A DNA stretch of 7,899 bases from Blastocatellia bacterium (GCA_023265235.1 JAHFUF010000206.1:1-7899); one strand, 5' to 3'; shown: positions 1 to 5,734, counted from the stretch's first letter. Numbers and translations are program-made. The notes: a model not told the origin generated them from the sequence alone.

Positions 1-12
1 GGAGTAAATTGA

Positions 13-67
13 AAAAAATACACTAAGAAATAGAAAACAATTGTCTTCAGTCCTTAGTGTATTTTTT
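13..67. terminator. Long A/T-flanked hairpin, probable terminator of a gene to the left
   Basis: A perfect 15-bp inverted repeat (13-27 with 53-67; arms AAAAAATACACTAAG and complement) encloses a 25-nt loop. The outer part of the stem is A6/T6, so a transcript from either direction would have a U-rich 3' arm, as in a bidirectional intrinsic terminator. The stem is GC-poor, so it may be weak. The loop holds a second imperfect palindrome at 33-48 centred on ACAATTGT, the core also found in the presumed MarR operators downstream. Confidence 0.55.
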
Positions 68-131
68 CAAAAATGTTCTCAAATAGGCATAGAGAAAGGA
101 AACTTGAGAATATAGGTTACAATAATGTGGC

Positions 132-180
132 TTATCAATTGTTATAATTAAAAATTTATTGATAATTATAGTTATAACAA
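132..180 (+). promoter_or_regulatory. marR promoter with probable MarR autoregulatory operator
   Basis: A perfect -10 box TATAAT lies at 143-148; no good -35 is visible at 16-18 bp. It overlaps CAATTGTTATAA (136-147), which is identical to the reverse complement of 686-697 in front of doxX. A second half-site, GTTATAACAA, occurs at 171-180 and pairs with 139-147 as an inverted repeat (TTGTTATAA/TTATAACAA). A repressor bound here would cover the promoter and start site. The assignment to the MarR protein is inferred from shared motif and position. Confidence 0.6.
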
Positions 181-194
181 CTATTGTTGTAAGT

Positions 195-665
195 ATGAGA
201 TCAAAACTACAAACTGAATTAAAACAAAATAAACCTTTTCAAACTCTGGAAGAAGAAGCATTGCTTAATATTATACGAACGGCAGAAGTGTTTTCTTGGC
301 AGACATCAAGTTTATTCAAAGAAATGGACTTAACTGCCACACAATATAATGTTTTACGTATATTAAGGGGCGCAGGAAGCGATGGACTGCTTTGTAGAGA
401 AATAAGTGAAAGAATGCTTACTAAAGACCCTGATATTACTCGTTTATTAGATAGACTTGAATTAAGGGGCTTTATTTTGAGAAATAGAGATAGTCGTGAT
501 CGTAGGATTATCACGGTTAAGATTACTAATGAAGGTCTAGAAACCTTAAACTCACTAGATAAACCAGTAACAGAGCATAATCAAAAGCTCCTTGGTCATC
601 TAAGTGAAGAGCAGTTACAACAACTCATCTCTTTATTAGAGTTAGTTAGAACTAACATTAGTTAA
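195..665 (+). CDS. MarR-family winged-helix transcriptional repressor
   Basis: This encodes a 156-aa DNA-binding regulator of normal MarR length. Residues 15-45 form the N-terminal dimer helix. The HTH spans about 65-91 (LLCREISERM...DPDITRLLDRLELRGF), and the wing at 95-108 has the typical RNRDSRDRRIITVKIT sequence. A C-terminal helix completes the dimer interface. I chose ATG 195 because the longer reading starts at a TTG (159) inside the operator and would add a 12-residue hydrophobic leader foreign to the family; no clear Shine-Dalgarno sequence precedes either start. The next gene encodes a DoxX protein, and shared palindromes suggest that this repressor controls both itself and doxX, as in known MarR/MhqR-DoxX systems responding to quinones or phenolics. 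The ligand here is unknown. The only cysteine (residue 67) is in the HTH region, so an OhrR-type N-terminal thiol switch is unlikely. Confidence 0.9.
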   Translation: MRSKLQTELKQNKPFQTLEEEALLNIIRTAEVFSWQTSSLFKEMDLTATQYNVLRILRGAGSDGLLCREISERMLTKDPDITRLLDRLELRGFILRNRDSRDRRIITVKITNEGLETLNSLDKPVTEHNQKLLGHLSEEQLQQLISLLELVRTNIS

Positions 666-684
666 TTTTTTTATTTATATCATC

Positions 685-704
685 GTTATAACAATTGTCC
701 TAAC
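685..704. promoter_or_regulatory. Palindromic operator in front of doxX
   Basis: GTTATAACAATTGTCCTAAC is a 20-bp imperfect palindrome (GTTA..ACAATTGT..TAAC, 16 of 20 positions symmetric) midway between marR and doxX. Its left half repeats the site over the marR promoter. Length and symmetry fit a MarR dimer site. The embedded TTATAA could serve as a -10 for a separate doxX transcript. Confidence 0.65.
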
Positions 705-730
705 AAGGATATTAAAATAAGGGTAAAACA

Positions 731-1201
731 ATGAGCAAAATATATGGAAACTTTGTAGGTGGAAGAGCAGCAATAGGGCTACTTATTGTTAGATTAGTAT
801 TTGGATTAGGAATAATGATGCATGGAGGGCATAAAATCGTTCATCCATTTAACTGGATGGGAGAAAATGCTCCTGTTCCTGCAATATTACAAGCTTTAGC
901 TGCGTTGAGTGAGTTTGGCGGAGGGCTAGCACTTATTTTAGGTTTGTTAACTCCACTAGCAATGCTTGGATTGGCTTCTACAATGTTTGTAGCAATAGCA
1001 ACCGTTCATCTTCCTGCTGGAGATCCTTTTGTTAGTCAAGGTGGAAGGTCTTTTGAACCTGCTGCTCTTTATTTGGCAGTAGCCTTAATGTCAATCATTA
1101 CTGGGCCAGGAACCTTATCTTTTGATGCTATTATTTTTAGTGACAGAACTAGCAAACCTAATTCTAACCTTTCTCCTAATGAATCTTTACAATCTGCGTA
1201 A
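731..1201 (+). CDS. DoxX-family membrane protein
   Basis: This is a 156-aa integral membrane protein of the DoxX family (small four-helix proteins often linked to thiol/quinone redox stress and induced by MarR-type regulators). The features visible are a first helix at about 15-33 ending in the MMHGGHKIVHPF motif, the second helix region with the conserved SEFGGGLALILGLLTPLAM, a third helix around 84-95 and a last helix at about 110-127. The GDPF segment in the final loop is typical. The C-terminal 20 residues are polar and Ser/Asn-rich. ATG 731 follows a GGG-containing Shine-Dalgarno sequence (719-723) at about 7 nt. It lies 65 bp after marR in the same direction, with an operator between. 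Its biochemical role is not established; a part in detoxification or redox balance is an inference from the family. Confidence 0.88.
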   Translation: MSKIYGNFVGGRAAIGLLIVRLVFGLGIMMHGGHKIVHPFNWMGENAPVPAILQALAALSEFGGGLALILGLLTPLAMLGLASTMFVAIATVHLPAGDPFVSQGGRSFEPAALYLAVALMSIITGPGTLSFDAIIFSDRTSKPNSNLSPNESLQSA

Positions 1202-1209
1202 AGTTTTAC

Positions 1210-1253
1210 AAATGATTACTTCTTGGAGTTAACAACCCAAGAAGTAATCATTT
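1210..1253. terminator. 17-bp perfect hairpin between convergent genes
   Basis: Positions 1210-1226 and 1237-1253 are exact reverse complements (AAATGATTACTTCTTGG and complement) with a 10-nt loop. The hairpin begins 8 bp after the doxX stop and faces the convergent membrane-protein gene. There is no U-run after it on either strand, so it may act as a 3' stabiliser or a factor-assisted terminator rather than a classic intrinsic one. Confidence 0.7.
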
Positions 1254-1363
1254 ATGGTGCTGTTATAAAAAAGTTGACAGCCTTATGTAGTTTATTGGTT
1301 TCTAGTCGCTTAGTTGTTATCACCAGTTCTTTTGGAACACGACCTTATATTATCAAAACAGTT

Positions 1364-2029
1364 TTATTCTTTTTCAAATTCAGAAAGCTTATCAAGAAAA
1401 CCTATTGCTTCATTCAAGCTATGTCCAGCAATATCATTCATTAACGCTTGAACTAATGGTGAACTTTGAAACTTGTGTGAATAATTTTTTGATACCCAAA
1501 GAACTACAGGTATTATGGCTAGTCCAAAAAGTAGATTGCCAACTAACCAACTGGCACTAAATATTGAATAAGGATCTAGGCCAGTTATTCCTCTAACTAT
1601 CACTATAAGCAATGGAACCCATAGCAAAGGTGAAAATAAAAAGACCATTTTGGTTTCATTAATACGTCTTACTTTTAGACTTTCTAGTTTCTTTTGGTTA
1701 GTAATTATTGGTTCACCAAAATCTATACTATTTATCGCTATTAGTTGCTGAACACCTGAATGAACCAGAAAAATGACAAATAGATCCAATGAGATAGCTG
1801 GAACAAGAAACTTGATTTGGTACAAATTATTCCACATAAAATTACCTAAAATCATAAGAACCAAAAAACTAAGTATCAATTCTACGTAAATAGACAATGA
1901 TAGCCGTCTTAAAAAAGAGTTGGTTTTGTTTAATGAAACTTCACGCAACAACAAAGTATTTAGTTTTATACTGTTATCTAGCTTTTTATCAAAAGCAGAC
2001 CATTGATTTTTAATATCATCAAAATTCAT
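1364..2029 (-). CDS. Four-helix membrane protein, putative anti-sigma partner of the upstream sigma factor
   Basis: This 221-aa protein has a cytoplasmic N-terminal segment (1-44, MNFDDIKNQWSAFDKKLDNS..., followed by a basic FLRRLS stretch) and four hydrophobic segments at about 46-66, 73-92, 128-147 and 157-179. A short polar tail ends in a helix (191-221). It starts 9 bp after the sigma-factor stop codon with AGGAG-like bases (TAGGAGATTAAT) just before ATG, so the two are surely one transcript. I know of no catalytic motif here. It lacks an obvious zinc-binding anti-sigma HxxxCxxC motif. The pairing sigma gene then membrane protein, with a cytoplasmic N-terminus able to hold a sigma factor, suggests an anti-sigma role; this is inferred from context only. 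Confidence 0.7.
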   Translation of the reverse strand: MNFDDIKNQWSAFDKKLDNSIKLNTLLLREVSLNKTNSFLRRLSLSIYVELILSFLVLMILGNFMWNNLYQIKFLVPAISLDLFVIFLVHSGVQQLIAINSIDFGEPIITNQKKLESLKVRRINETKMVFLFSPLLWVPLLIVIVRGITGLDPYSIFSASWLVGNLLFGLAIIPVVLWVSKNYSHKFQSSPLVQALMNDIAGHSLNEAIGFLDKLSEFEKE

Positions 2030-2038
2030 ATTAATCTC

Positions 2039-2557
2039 CTATTTTGAAATACTTATAGACTTAAACTCATGTTGAAGTTTCTGTTTTACCCTGTTTATTT
2101 TGGTGGAAACATTGCTAGAAGATATTCCTAATATTTCAGCAATTTCATCTTGGCTATAACCATCTAGGTAAAGAATGATGAGTATTCGGTTTAATTCATC
2201 TAATTGATTAATGAGTTTATACATCAACCTAATATCATCACCTGCTTGTTCCAACATCTGGTCTGCAACAGCTATTTCTAATACAAAGTCCTTGATTGGT
2301 AAAGTATTGCCTACATTGCGGCTTTGACTACGATAGAAAGAAATAGCCACATTTATAGCAATTCGATACATCCAAGTAGAAAATTGACAACGATTATCAA
2401 AACGATTAAACGATTGCCAAAGCCGAGTAACAATTTCCTGAATAAGGTCAGGACGCTCATAAGGCTCTTTACAATAAGCATTAGCGACTTTATAGAGAAT
2501 CTTTTTATTTTCCTCAACAAGACTTAAAAACCTTTCTTGGTTAATCATTAATGTCAT
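2039..2557 (-). CDS. ECF-type RNA polymerase sigma factor
   Basis: This encodes a 172-aa group IV sigma-70 factor. Region 2 spans about 10-80: helix YKVANAYCKEPYERPDLIQEIVTRLW contains the core-binding 2.2 segment, and FSTWMYRIAINVAISFYRSQSR corresponds to 2.3-2.4 (-10 recognition). A linker of about 30 residues follows. Region 4 spans about 110-165, with the helix-turn-helix YSQDEIAEILGISSSNVSTK (134-153) for -35 binding. No extra C-terminal domain is present. ATG 2557 is used; ATG 2548 (MINQERF) is an equally possible start. Its membrane-protein neighbour probably senses the signal. The gene sits downstream of an inverted repeat that may be its promoter/operator. Confidence 0.92.
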   Translation of the reverse strand: MTLMINQERFLSLVEENKKILYKVANAYCKEPYERPDLIQEIVTRLWQSFNRFDNRCQFSTWMYRIAINVAISFYRSQSRNVGNTLPIKDFVLEIAVADQMLEQAGDDIRLMYKLINQLDELNRILIILYLDGYSQDEIAEILGISSSNVSTKINRVKQKLQHEFKSISISK

Positions 2558-2591
2558 AGTTCTTTTTTTGAGACTTTTCAGATAACTTCTT

Positions 2592-2626
2592 TGACATGTT
2601 ATTCGTTAGGACACAAGGAAATGTCA
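2592..2626 (-). promoter_or_regulatory. Inverted repeat upstream of the sigma gene, candidate promoter/operator
   Basis: TGACAT (2592-2597) and ATGTCA (2621-2626) are exact inverted copies separated by 23 bp, located 35-69 bp before the sigma-factor ATG. On the - strand they read TGACAT-N23-ATGTCA, a spacing compatible with -35/-10 elements of a self-activating ECF sigma. No precise consensus can be claimed. Confidence 0.35.
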
Positions 2627-2640
2627 CAGTCTACCTACAA

Positions 2641-2657
2641 AAACTTCCGGCAAGTTT
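2641..2657 (-). terminator. Small hairpin with U-run, probable weak terminator
   Basis: AAACTT (2641-2646) pairs with AAGTTT (2652-2657) around a 5-nt loop. On the - strand the stem is followed by further T residues (AAGTTTTTG). It would end transcripts of the small ORFs at 2705-3098 before the sigma-factor promoter. Confidence 0.4.
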
Positions 2658-2704
2658 CATATGTAAATTATTGTTGATTATTAGGAGGATATTTTTTTTC
2701 GCTG

Positions 2705-2875
2705 CTAGTCTAGTTCAATTAATGTAGGACAAGCTTTTTGGTAAGCTGTTAAAATGAGGGTTTTAATTTCTTCTAGAGCTTTAGTATCAGTAAATTCCAT
2801 TATATCAATAAAATCAGCACCCGCTCTAATTTGCTTTATTGCTTGCCAGCTATTTTTTTTCTGGCAAAACACCAT
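2705..2875 (-). CDS. Small ORF of unknown function, or C-terminal half of a frameshifted gene
   Basis: The reading frame is open from ATG 2875 (MVFCQKKNSWQAIKQIRAGA...) to TAG at 2705 and gives 56 aa. I do not recognise the family. From the A8 run onward the sequence is protein-like, with an amphipathic helix DTKALEEIKTLILTAYQKAC. It overlaps the preceding ORF by 26 nt in another frame. If one A is lost or skipped in the A8 run at 2853-2860, the upstream ORF continues straight into this one (...LPEKNSWQAIKQIRAGADF), giving about 130 aa ending LIELD. Either the two are coupled small genes, or this is one gene with a frameshift (programmed, mutational or sequencing error). No Shine-Dalgarno sequence precedes ATG 2875, which favours the single-gene view. 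Confidence 0.5.
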   Translation of the reverse strand: MVFCQKKNSWQAIKQIRAGADFIDIMEFTDTKALEEIKTLILTAYQKACPTLIELD

Positions 2876-3098
2876 GATATTGTGCCAATTTTTTTACTGA
2901 CGAGTTTTCTTCTAAATTCATTCCCAATCGTTGCATAGTTAAAAGTAGGTTTTTCTCTACTTCATCCATGGGCTTATCTTCTAGTTTTATCCCTTGTCTT
3001 TCAAAACTTTCCATCAGTTTTTGGTGCTTCTCTTCTATGCTGGCATAAATCTTTGCTTCTGATATTAAGGGGGTTAAATCGTTTTTCCTTTTAGCCAT
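2850..3098 (-). CDS. Small charged hypothetical protein divergent from parA
   Basis: This 82-aa, highly charged protein (MAKRKNDLTPLISEAKIYAS...) is likely mostly helical: IEEKHQKLMESFERQGIKL then DEVEKNLLLTMQRLGMNLEE. It ends at TAG directly after an A8 run, and its natural C-terminus may be the ORF at 2705-2875 in the next frame. It is divergent from parA, with 165 bp between the starts; an AAAACTAT motif occurs in front of both genes (here in reverse complement at 3113-3120), so the ParA-HTH protein might control both. I do not recognise the family. Being next to partition/replication genes suggests a plasmid or mobile-element accessory role, but nothing in the sequence proves it. Confidence 0.6.
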   Translation of the reverse strand: MAKRKNDLTPLISEAKIYASIEEKHQKLMESFERQGIKLEDKPMDEVEKNLLLTMQRLGMNLEENSSVKKLAQYHGVLPEKK

Positions 3099-3179
3099 AG
3101 TTTAATCCTAAAATAGTTTTAGTTTTTCTACGCGGTCAGCAGAAAAAGGTTTAAATCGTTTTGAGGTTAACTTAAAGAA

Positions 3180-3260
3180 TTGACGAAAATAAACCCAATG
3201 GTATATAGTTTGTTGCTATATTATATCAAAACTATATACTATTCTTAATTAAAACTATAC
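3180..3260 (+). promoter_or_regulatory. parA control region: two candidate promoters inside an 11-bp inverted repeat plus a third half-site
   Basis: GTATATAGTTT (3201-3211) and AAACTATATAC (3229-3239) form a perfect 11-bp inverted repeat with a 17-bp spacer, and AAAACTATAC recurs at 3251-3260, just before the parA ATG. Two promoter candidates overlap the arms: TTGACG (3180-3185)-N18-TATAGT (3204-3209), and TTGCTA (3213-3218)-N16-TATACT (3235-3240). The second would give a leader of only about 17 nt with no Shine-Dalgarno sequence. The obvious binder is the HTH domain of the ParA itself; the site could also act as the centromere (parS). Both are inferences. Confidence 0.6.
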
Positions 3261-3263
3261 TTT

Positions 3264-4262
3264 ATGGTTACAGAAGCGGAAAAACTATTAGCGCATGAAT
3301 TTGCTGAAGCATTAGGAATAAGCAAAAAAACCTTGATGCAATATGAGCGAGAAGGTAAATTGCCATCAGCTAAACGCTATCAAAGTGGCAAATTACTTTA
3401 TCGTTACTACACGCCAGAAGATTTAATCATTGCACGTCAAAAACTTAATATCCCACCACCTTTCCCAATTCAAAGAAGACAATTGTTTATGAACTTAAAA
3501 GGCGGTGTAGGTAAAAGCGTACTTTCTTATAACTATGCTTACCGAGTAGCAAAACTAGGGATAAAAACCTTGCTAATAGATCTTGATGCACAGGCTCATC
3601 TCACTACCTATGCTGGTTTACACCCAGAAAAAATTAAATTAACTCTTTATAATGTTCTACTTGAAGACTTGCCTATTGATATGGCCATTCAACATACTTC
3701 TTTACCTACTTTGGATATAGTTCCTTCTAATTTAACTCTTTCACCTTTGGAGCTATCGCTTTTTGGCAGACATGCTAGAGAATACCGCTTACAAAGGGCA
3801 TTACAGCCAATCAAAGATAAATACCAATTAATTGTTATTGATGCTCCACCAAACTTATCTCTACTAAATGTCAATGCGATACTTTCTGTGCAAGATCTTA
3901 TTGTTCCAGTAATGGCAGATTTCTTTTCTTATGATGGATTAAGGTTACTTTTTGAATCCCTAGCACAATTTCGTAAGGACTTAGTTTATGAATTGGAAAA
4001 TGTTTATGTATTACTCAATTCGTTTAATGCGTTAGAAACAGTTTGTCAGCAAAGCAGAAAAGCTTTAGAAACACACTATAAAGACTATTTATTAAAAACT
4101 ATTGTTCGTAAATCCACTACATTTTCCAAAAGTACGGCTGCTCAGCAGTCTGTTTTTGAGTTAGAGCCTAGCTCAAAAGCTGCTCAAGATATAGATTCTT
4201 TGGTACAAGAAATTTTAGGGTTTAGCTATCAATCCCAAGCAAATTCAAAACACAAAAGGTAA
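3264..4262 (+). CDS. parA: ParA-family partition ATPase with N-terminal MerR-like DNA-binding domain
   Basis: This 332-aa protein drives segregation of plasmids or chromosomal regions by ATP-dependent, non-specific DNA binding. Residues 10-61 form a MerR-like helix-turn-helix (HEFAEALGISKKTLMQYERE...YYTPEDLIIARQKL). The ATPase follows a Pro-rich linker (63-68): deviant Walker A KGGVGKS at 79-85, Walker A' LLIDLDAQA at 103-111, Walker B QLIVIDAPP at 188-196. An HTH ahead of the ATPase is typical of larger plasmid and phage ParAs (P1-type) that also repress their own promoter, which fits the inverted repeat just upstream. ATG 3264 is the only sensible start although it lacks a Shine-Dalgarno sequence. 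The next gene begins 3 bp after its stop, so they are co-transcribed. No classical ParB is present; the downstream protein may substitute. Confidence 0.92.
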   Translation: MVTEAEKLLAHEFAEALGISKKTLMQYEREGKLPSAKRYQSGKLLYRYYTPEDLIIARQKLNIPPPFPIQRRQLFMNLKGGVGKSVLSYNYAYRVAKLGIKTLLIDLDAQAHLTTYAGLHPEKIKLTLYNVLLEDLPIDMAIQHTSLPTLDIVPSNLTLSPLELSLFGRHAREYRLQRALQPIKDKYQLIVIDAPPNLSLLNVNAILSVQDLIVPVMADFFSYDGLRLLFESLAQFRKDLVYELENVYVLLNSFNALETVCQQSRKALETHYKDYLLKTIVRKSTTFSKSTAAQQSVFELEPSSKAAQDIDSLVQEILGFSYQSQANSKHKR

Positions 4263-4265
4263 ATT

Positions 4266-5444
4266 ATGAAAAAAACAGAATCAGCTTGGGAAGAACGTGT
4301 AGCTAAAGAACGCCCTCCAGCGCGCACACAACCTAAATATTCTTGGCAGGTTCAACCTCCAATAATTGATAAAGGGCAAGATGAGTCTAAAGCTACTCTA
4401 GAAAATGATCATTTTGATCTTAAATCTGATCTAAATGATCAATCTGATCTAAAAAGTGATCAACTTGATCTAGGTAATATTAGTAGTGCCGAAGTAAACC
4501 AACTAACTAGTACTGAAAAAGCACCAGTTACTAGTACTGAAAAAGCACCAGTTACTAGTACTGAAAAAGCACCAGTTCAAAAAAACATAACTAGTACCGA
4601 AAAGGTAACAGATACCCAAAAAGCACCAGTTGCAACTCTTAGAATTCCACACCAAGAACTAGATTATTTATTTCGAGAACTAGATGCTGGTGAGTTTAAA
4701 CTTTACTTGAGACTTTATAGATTAAGCCATGGTTGGGGACAAGAGATATGCCGTGTTGGTGATAATAACCTTATGGAAACATTGAGCATGAGTAAAAACG
4801 CTGTTAGGGCAGCTAAGCAAGGTCTTGTTAGTAAAAAGCTACTTGAAATTATCCAAATCGTTAATTTGGGGCCAAAAGGTTATACTGAATATCGTGTTAT
4901 TAGGACAGGTGAATTGTTAGGCCAACCTAATACTAACTGGTATCAAAAAGGAACTAGTTCTAAAAAAGTAACTGATACCCAAAAGGGTACCAATAAAGAA
5001 GATCATGATGATGATTATATAAAAAAAGATCATCATCAAAATAATCAAACGGAACATGAAAAAGCAGCGATGATGATTTATCAGAAAATCACAGGAAATT
5101 CTTGGACAAAAGCAGATAGCGAGAACTACACAAAAATCAAAGGTATTCCTATTGATAAAATAGAAGTAGCAATTAGATTAGCAAACCAAAGAGCAATTAA
5201 TCGTCCTAATTCTCTAGCCTACTTTGTTAAAGAAATATTGGCTAGTATCAAACCACCTCAACAAAACCGCACTCAACGTAAAAAGGCATTAGAAAAAATC
5301 ATTGATAGGATAAGCCATAGTTATATTGGTTCTAGTCGCTCTATCTCTGATTTTTCTTATGATGTTAAAGAAGCTTGTATCAGAGAGGATGTACCATTTG
5401 ACCTTGATGTGTTTAATGACATTATGGCTAAAGGTAAAAGCTAA
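4266..5444 (+). CDS. Winged-helix replication-initiator-like or ParB-like protein with repeated linkers
   Basis: This 392-aa protein is in three parts. Residues 1-122 are low complexity: an Asp-Leu-Lys-Ser stretch (50-69), then T-S-T-E-K-A-P-V repeated three times (81-104) and two degenerate copies. Residues 123-225 look like a winged helix: RIPHQELDYLFRELDAGEFK, LYLRLYRLSHGWG, then the HTH NNLMETLSMSKNAVRAAKQG. A polar His/Asp-rich linker (243-265) leads to a helical C-terminal part (266-392), whose segment INRPNSLAYFVKEILASIK resembles the end of DnaD-like replication domains. Position 3 bp after parA, with AAAGG overlapping the parA stop as Shine-Dalgarno, marks it as the partner in partition or replication initiation. 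Similar 'STEK'-linker HTH proteins occur on mobile elements, to my recollection. I cannot decide between initiator and ParB substitute. Confidence 0.7.
   Translation: MKKTESAWEERVAKERPPARTQPKYSWQVQPPIIDKGQDESKATLENDHFDLKSDLNDQSDLKSDQLDLGNISSAEVNQLTSTEKAPVTSTEKAPVTSTEKAPVQKNITSTEKVTDTQKAPVATLRIPHQELDYLFRELDAGEFKLYLRLYRLSHGWGQEICRVGDNNLMETLSMSKNAVRAAKQGLVSKKLLEIIQIVNLGPKGYTEYRVIRTGELLGQPNTNWYQKGTSSKKVTDTQKGTNKEDHDDDYIKKDHHQNNQTEHEKAAMMIYQKITGNSWTKADSENYTKIKGIPIDKIEVAIRLANQRAINRPNSLAYFVKEILASIKPPQQNRTQRKKALEKIIDRISHSYIGSSRSISDFSYDVKEACIREDVPFDLDVFNDIMAKGKS
4407..4470. repeat. Cluster of seven GATC sites inside the initiator-like gene
   Basis: GATC occurs at 4407, 4416, 4428, 4437, 4445, 4458 and 4467, seven times in 64 bp, mostly as TGATC(T/A). 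In protein terms these encode Asp-Leu and Asp-Gln steps of the low-complexity N-terminus. Iteron or methylation-controlled origin repeats inside rep genes are known in plasmids; here that is only a possibility. Confidence 0.4.
4506..4577 (+). repeat. Three perfect 24-bp tandem repeats in the initiator-like gene
   Basis: Units at 4506-4529, 4530-4553 and 4554-4577 are identical (each starts ACTAGTACTG and ends GCACCAGTT), encoding T-S-T-E-K-A-P-V in frame. Degenerate continuations follow: ACTAGTACCGAAAAGG at 4590 and AAAAAGCACCAGTT at 4618. Nucleotide identity beyond what the code requires points to recent expansion. ACTAGT at each junction is itself a palindrome. Confidence 0.9.
5007..5037. 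repeat. Inverted GAT/ATC triplet repeat in the His/Asp-rich linker
   Basis: GATGATGAT (5007-5015) is complementary to ATCATCATC (5029-5037) around TATATAAAAAAAG, flanked by GATC at 5001 and 5028. It encodes the D/H-rich linker of the initiator-like protein. It may be a simple consequence of biased codons. Confidence 0.4.
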
Positions 5445-5484
5445 TCTATTCTCTAATTTATTATCTCAAATAATGGTAGATTAG
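5441..5484. terminator. Nested hairpin at the end of the initiator-like gene
   Basis: CTAATCTA (5441-5448, overlapping the stop codon) pairs with TAGATTAG (5477-5484), and inside it ATTAT (5460-5464) pairs with ATAAT (5470-5474). It lies between this gene and the oppositely oriented DGR remnant and could terminate transcripts from either side. No U-run is visible, so it is a weak call. Confidence 0.4.
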
Positions 5485-5541
5485 TAGCGACCACTGCCGC
5501 CATAATAACCACCGCAGATGTTGTGCTGAGTGGGTTACGTA

Positions 5542-5715
5542 GATGTTGTTACATTTGAGTAATCAACATCATTTTGTTTTGGGTAATGTAAGTAATTTTT
5601 CAGTGTTGCCACTTACCAAACTACTTACATCGTTTTGTTTTTGGATAAGATTGCTCTTATCACTGGAGCATGTTCTGGACTCTTTGGTTATTCTCCCAGT
5701 AAATTCCCATTTACT
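5542..5715 (-). ncRNA. Tandem hairpins with GNRA tetraloops 3' of the template repeat, candidate structured RNA
   Basis: Read on the - strand, directly after the template repeat: (A) 5715-5698, 7-bp perfect stem AGTAAAT/ATTTACT with loop GGGA; (B) 5661-5644, 7-bp perfect stem GATAAGA/TCTTATC with loop GCAA; (C) 5630-5586, 9-bp perfect outer stem TACTTACAT/ATGTAAGTA enclosing AGTG/CACT with loop GCAA; (D) 5570-5542, 7-bp stem GATGTTG/CAACATC with a larger loop. Three of the four loops fit GNRA only on this strand, the strand of the template repeat and reverse transcriptase, so the region is probably the 3' part of the same RNA. No open reading frame of note covers it. A 20-bp imperfect direct repeat (ACATC.TTTTGTTTT, 5566 and 5627) lies across hairpins C and D. 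Confidence 0.5.
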
Positions 5716-5734
5716 AGTTCTGATAGGTAAAGAG

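Noticed and set aside
1294..1312. Similarity between ATTGGTTTCTAGTCGCT here and ATTGGTTCTAGTCGCT at about 5326
   Set aside because: A short match with an indel, one copy in a gene and one in an intergenic gap, with no similarity in the flanks; probably chance in AT-rich DNA.
1223..1444. Small + strand frame after doxX
   Set aside because: It starts inside the 17-bp terminator hairpin, overlaps the membrane-protein gene on the other strand, has no Shine-Dalgarno sequence, and its peptide resembles no protein.
2591..2596. Perfect TTGACA on the + strand as a -35 box
   Set aside because: No -10 at 16-18 bp and no + strand gene until parA; better explained as one arm of the inverted repeat before the sigma gene.
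2684..2700. AGGAGG followed by a T8 run as a ribosome binding site on the + strand
   Set aside because: No start codon with a usable frame follows at the right distance; the genes here are on the - strand.
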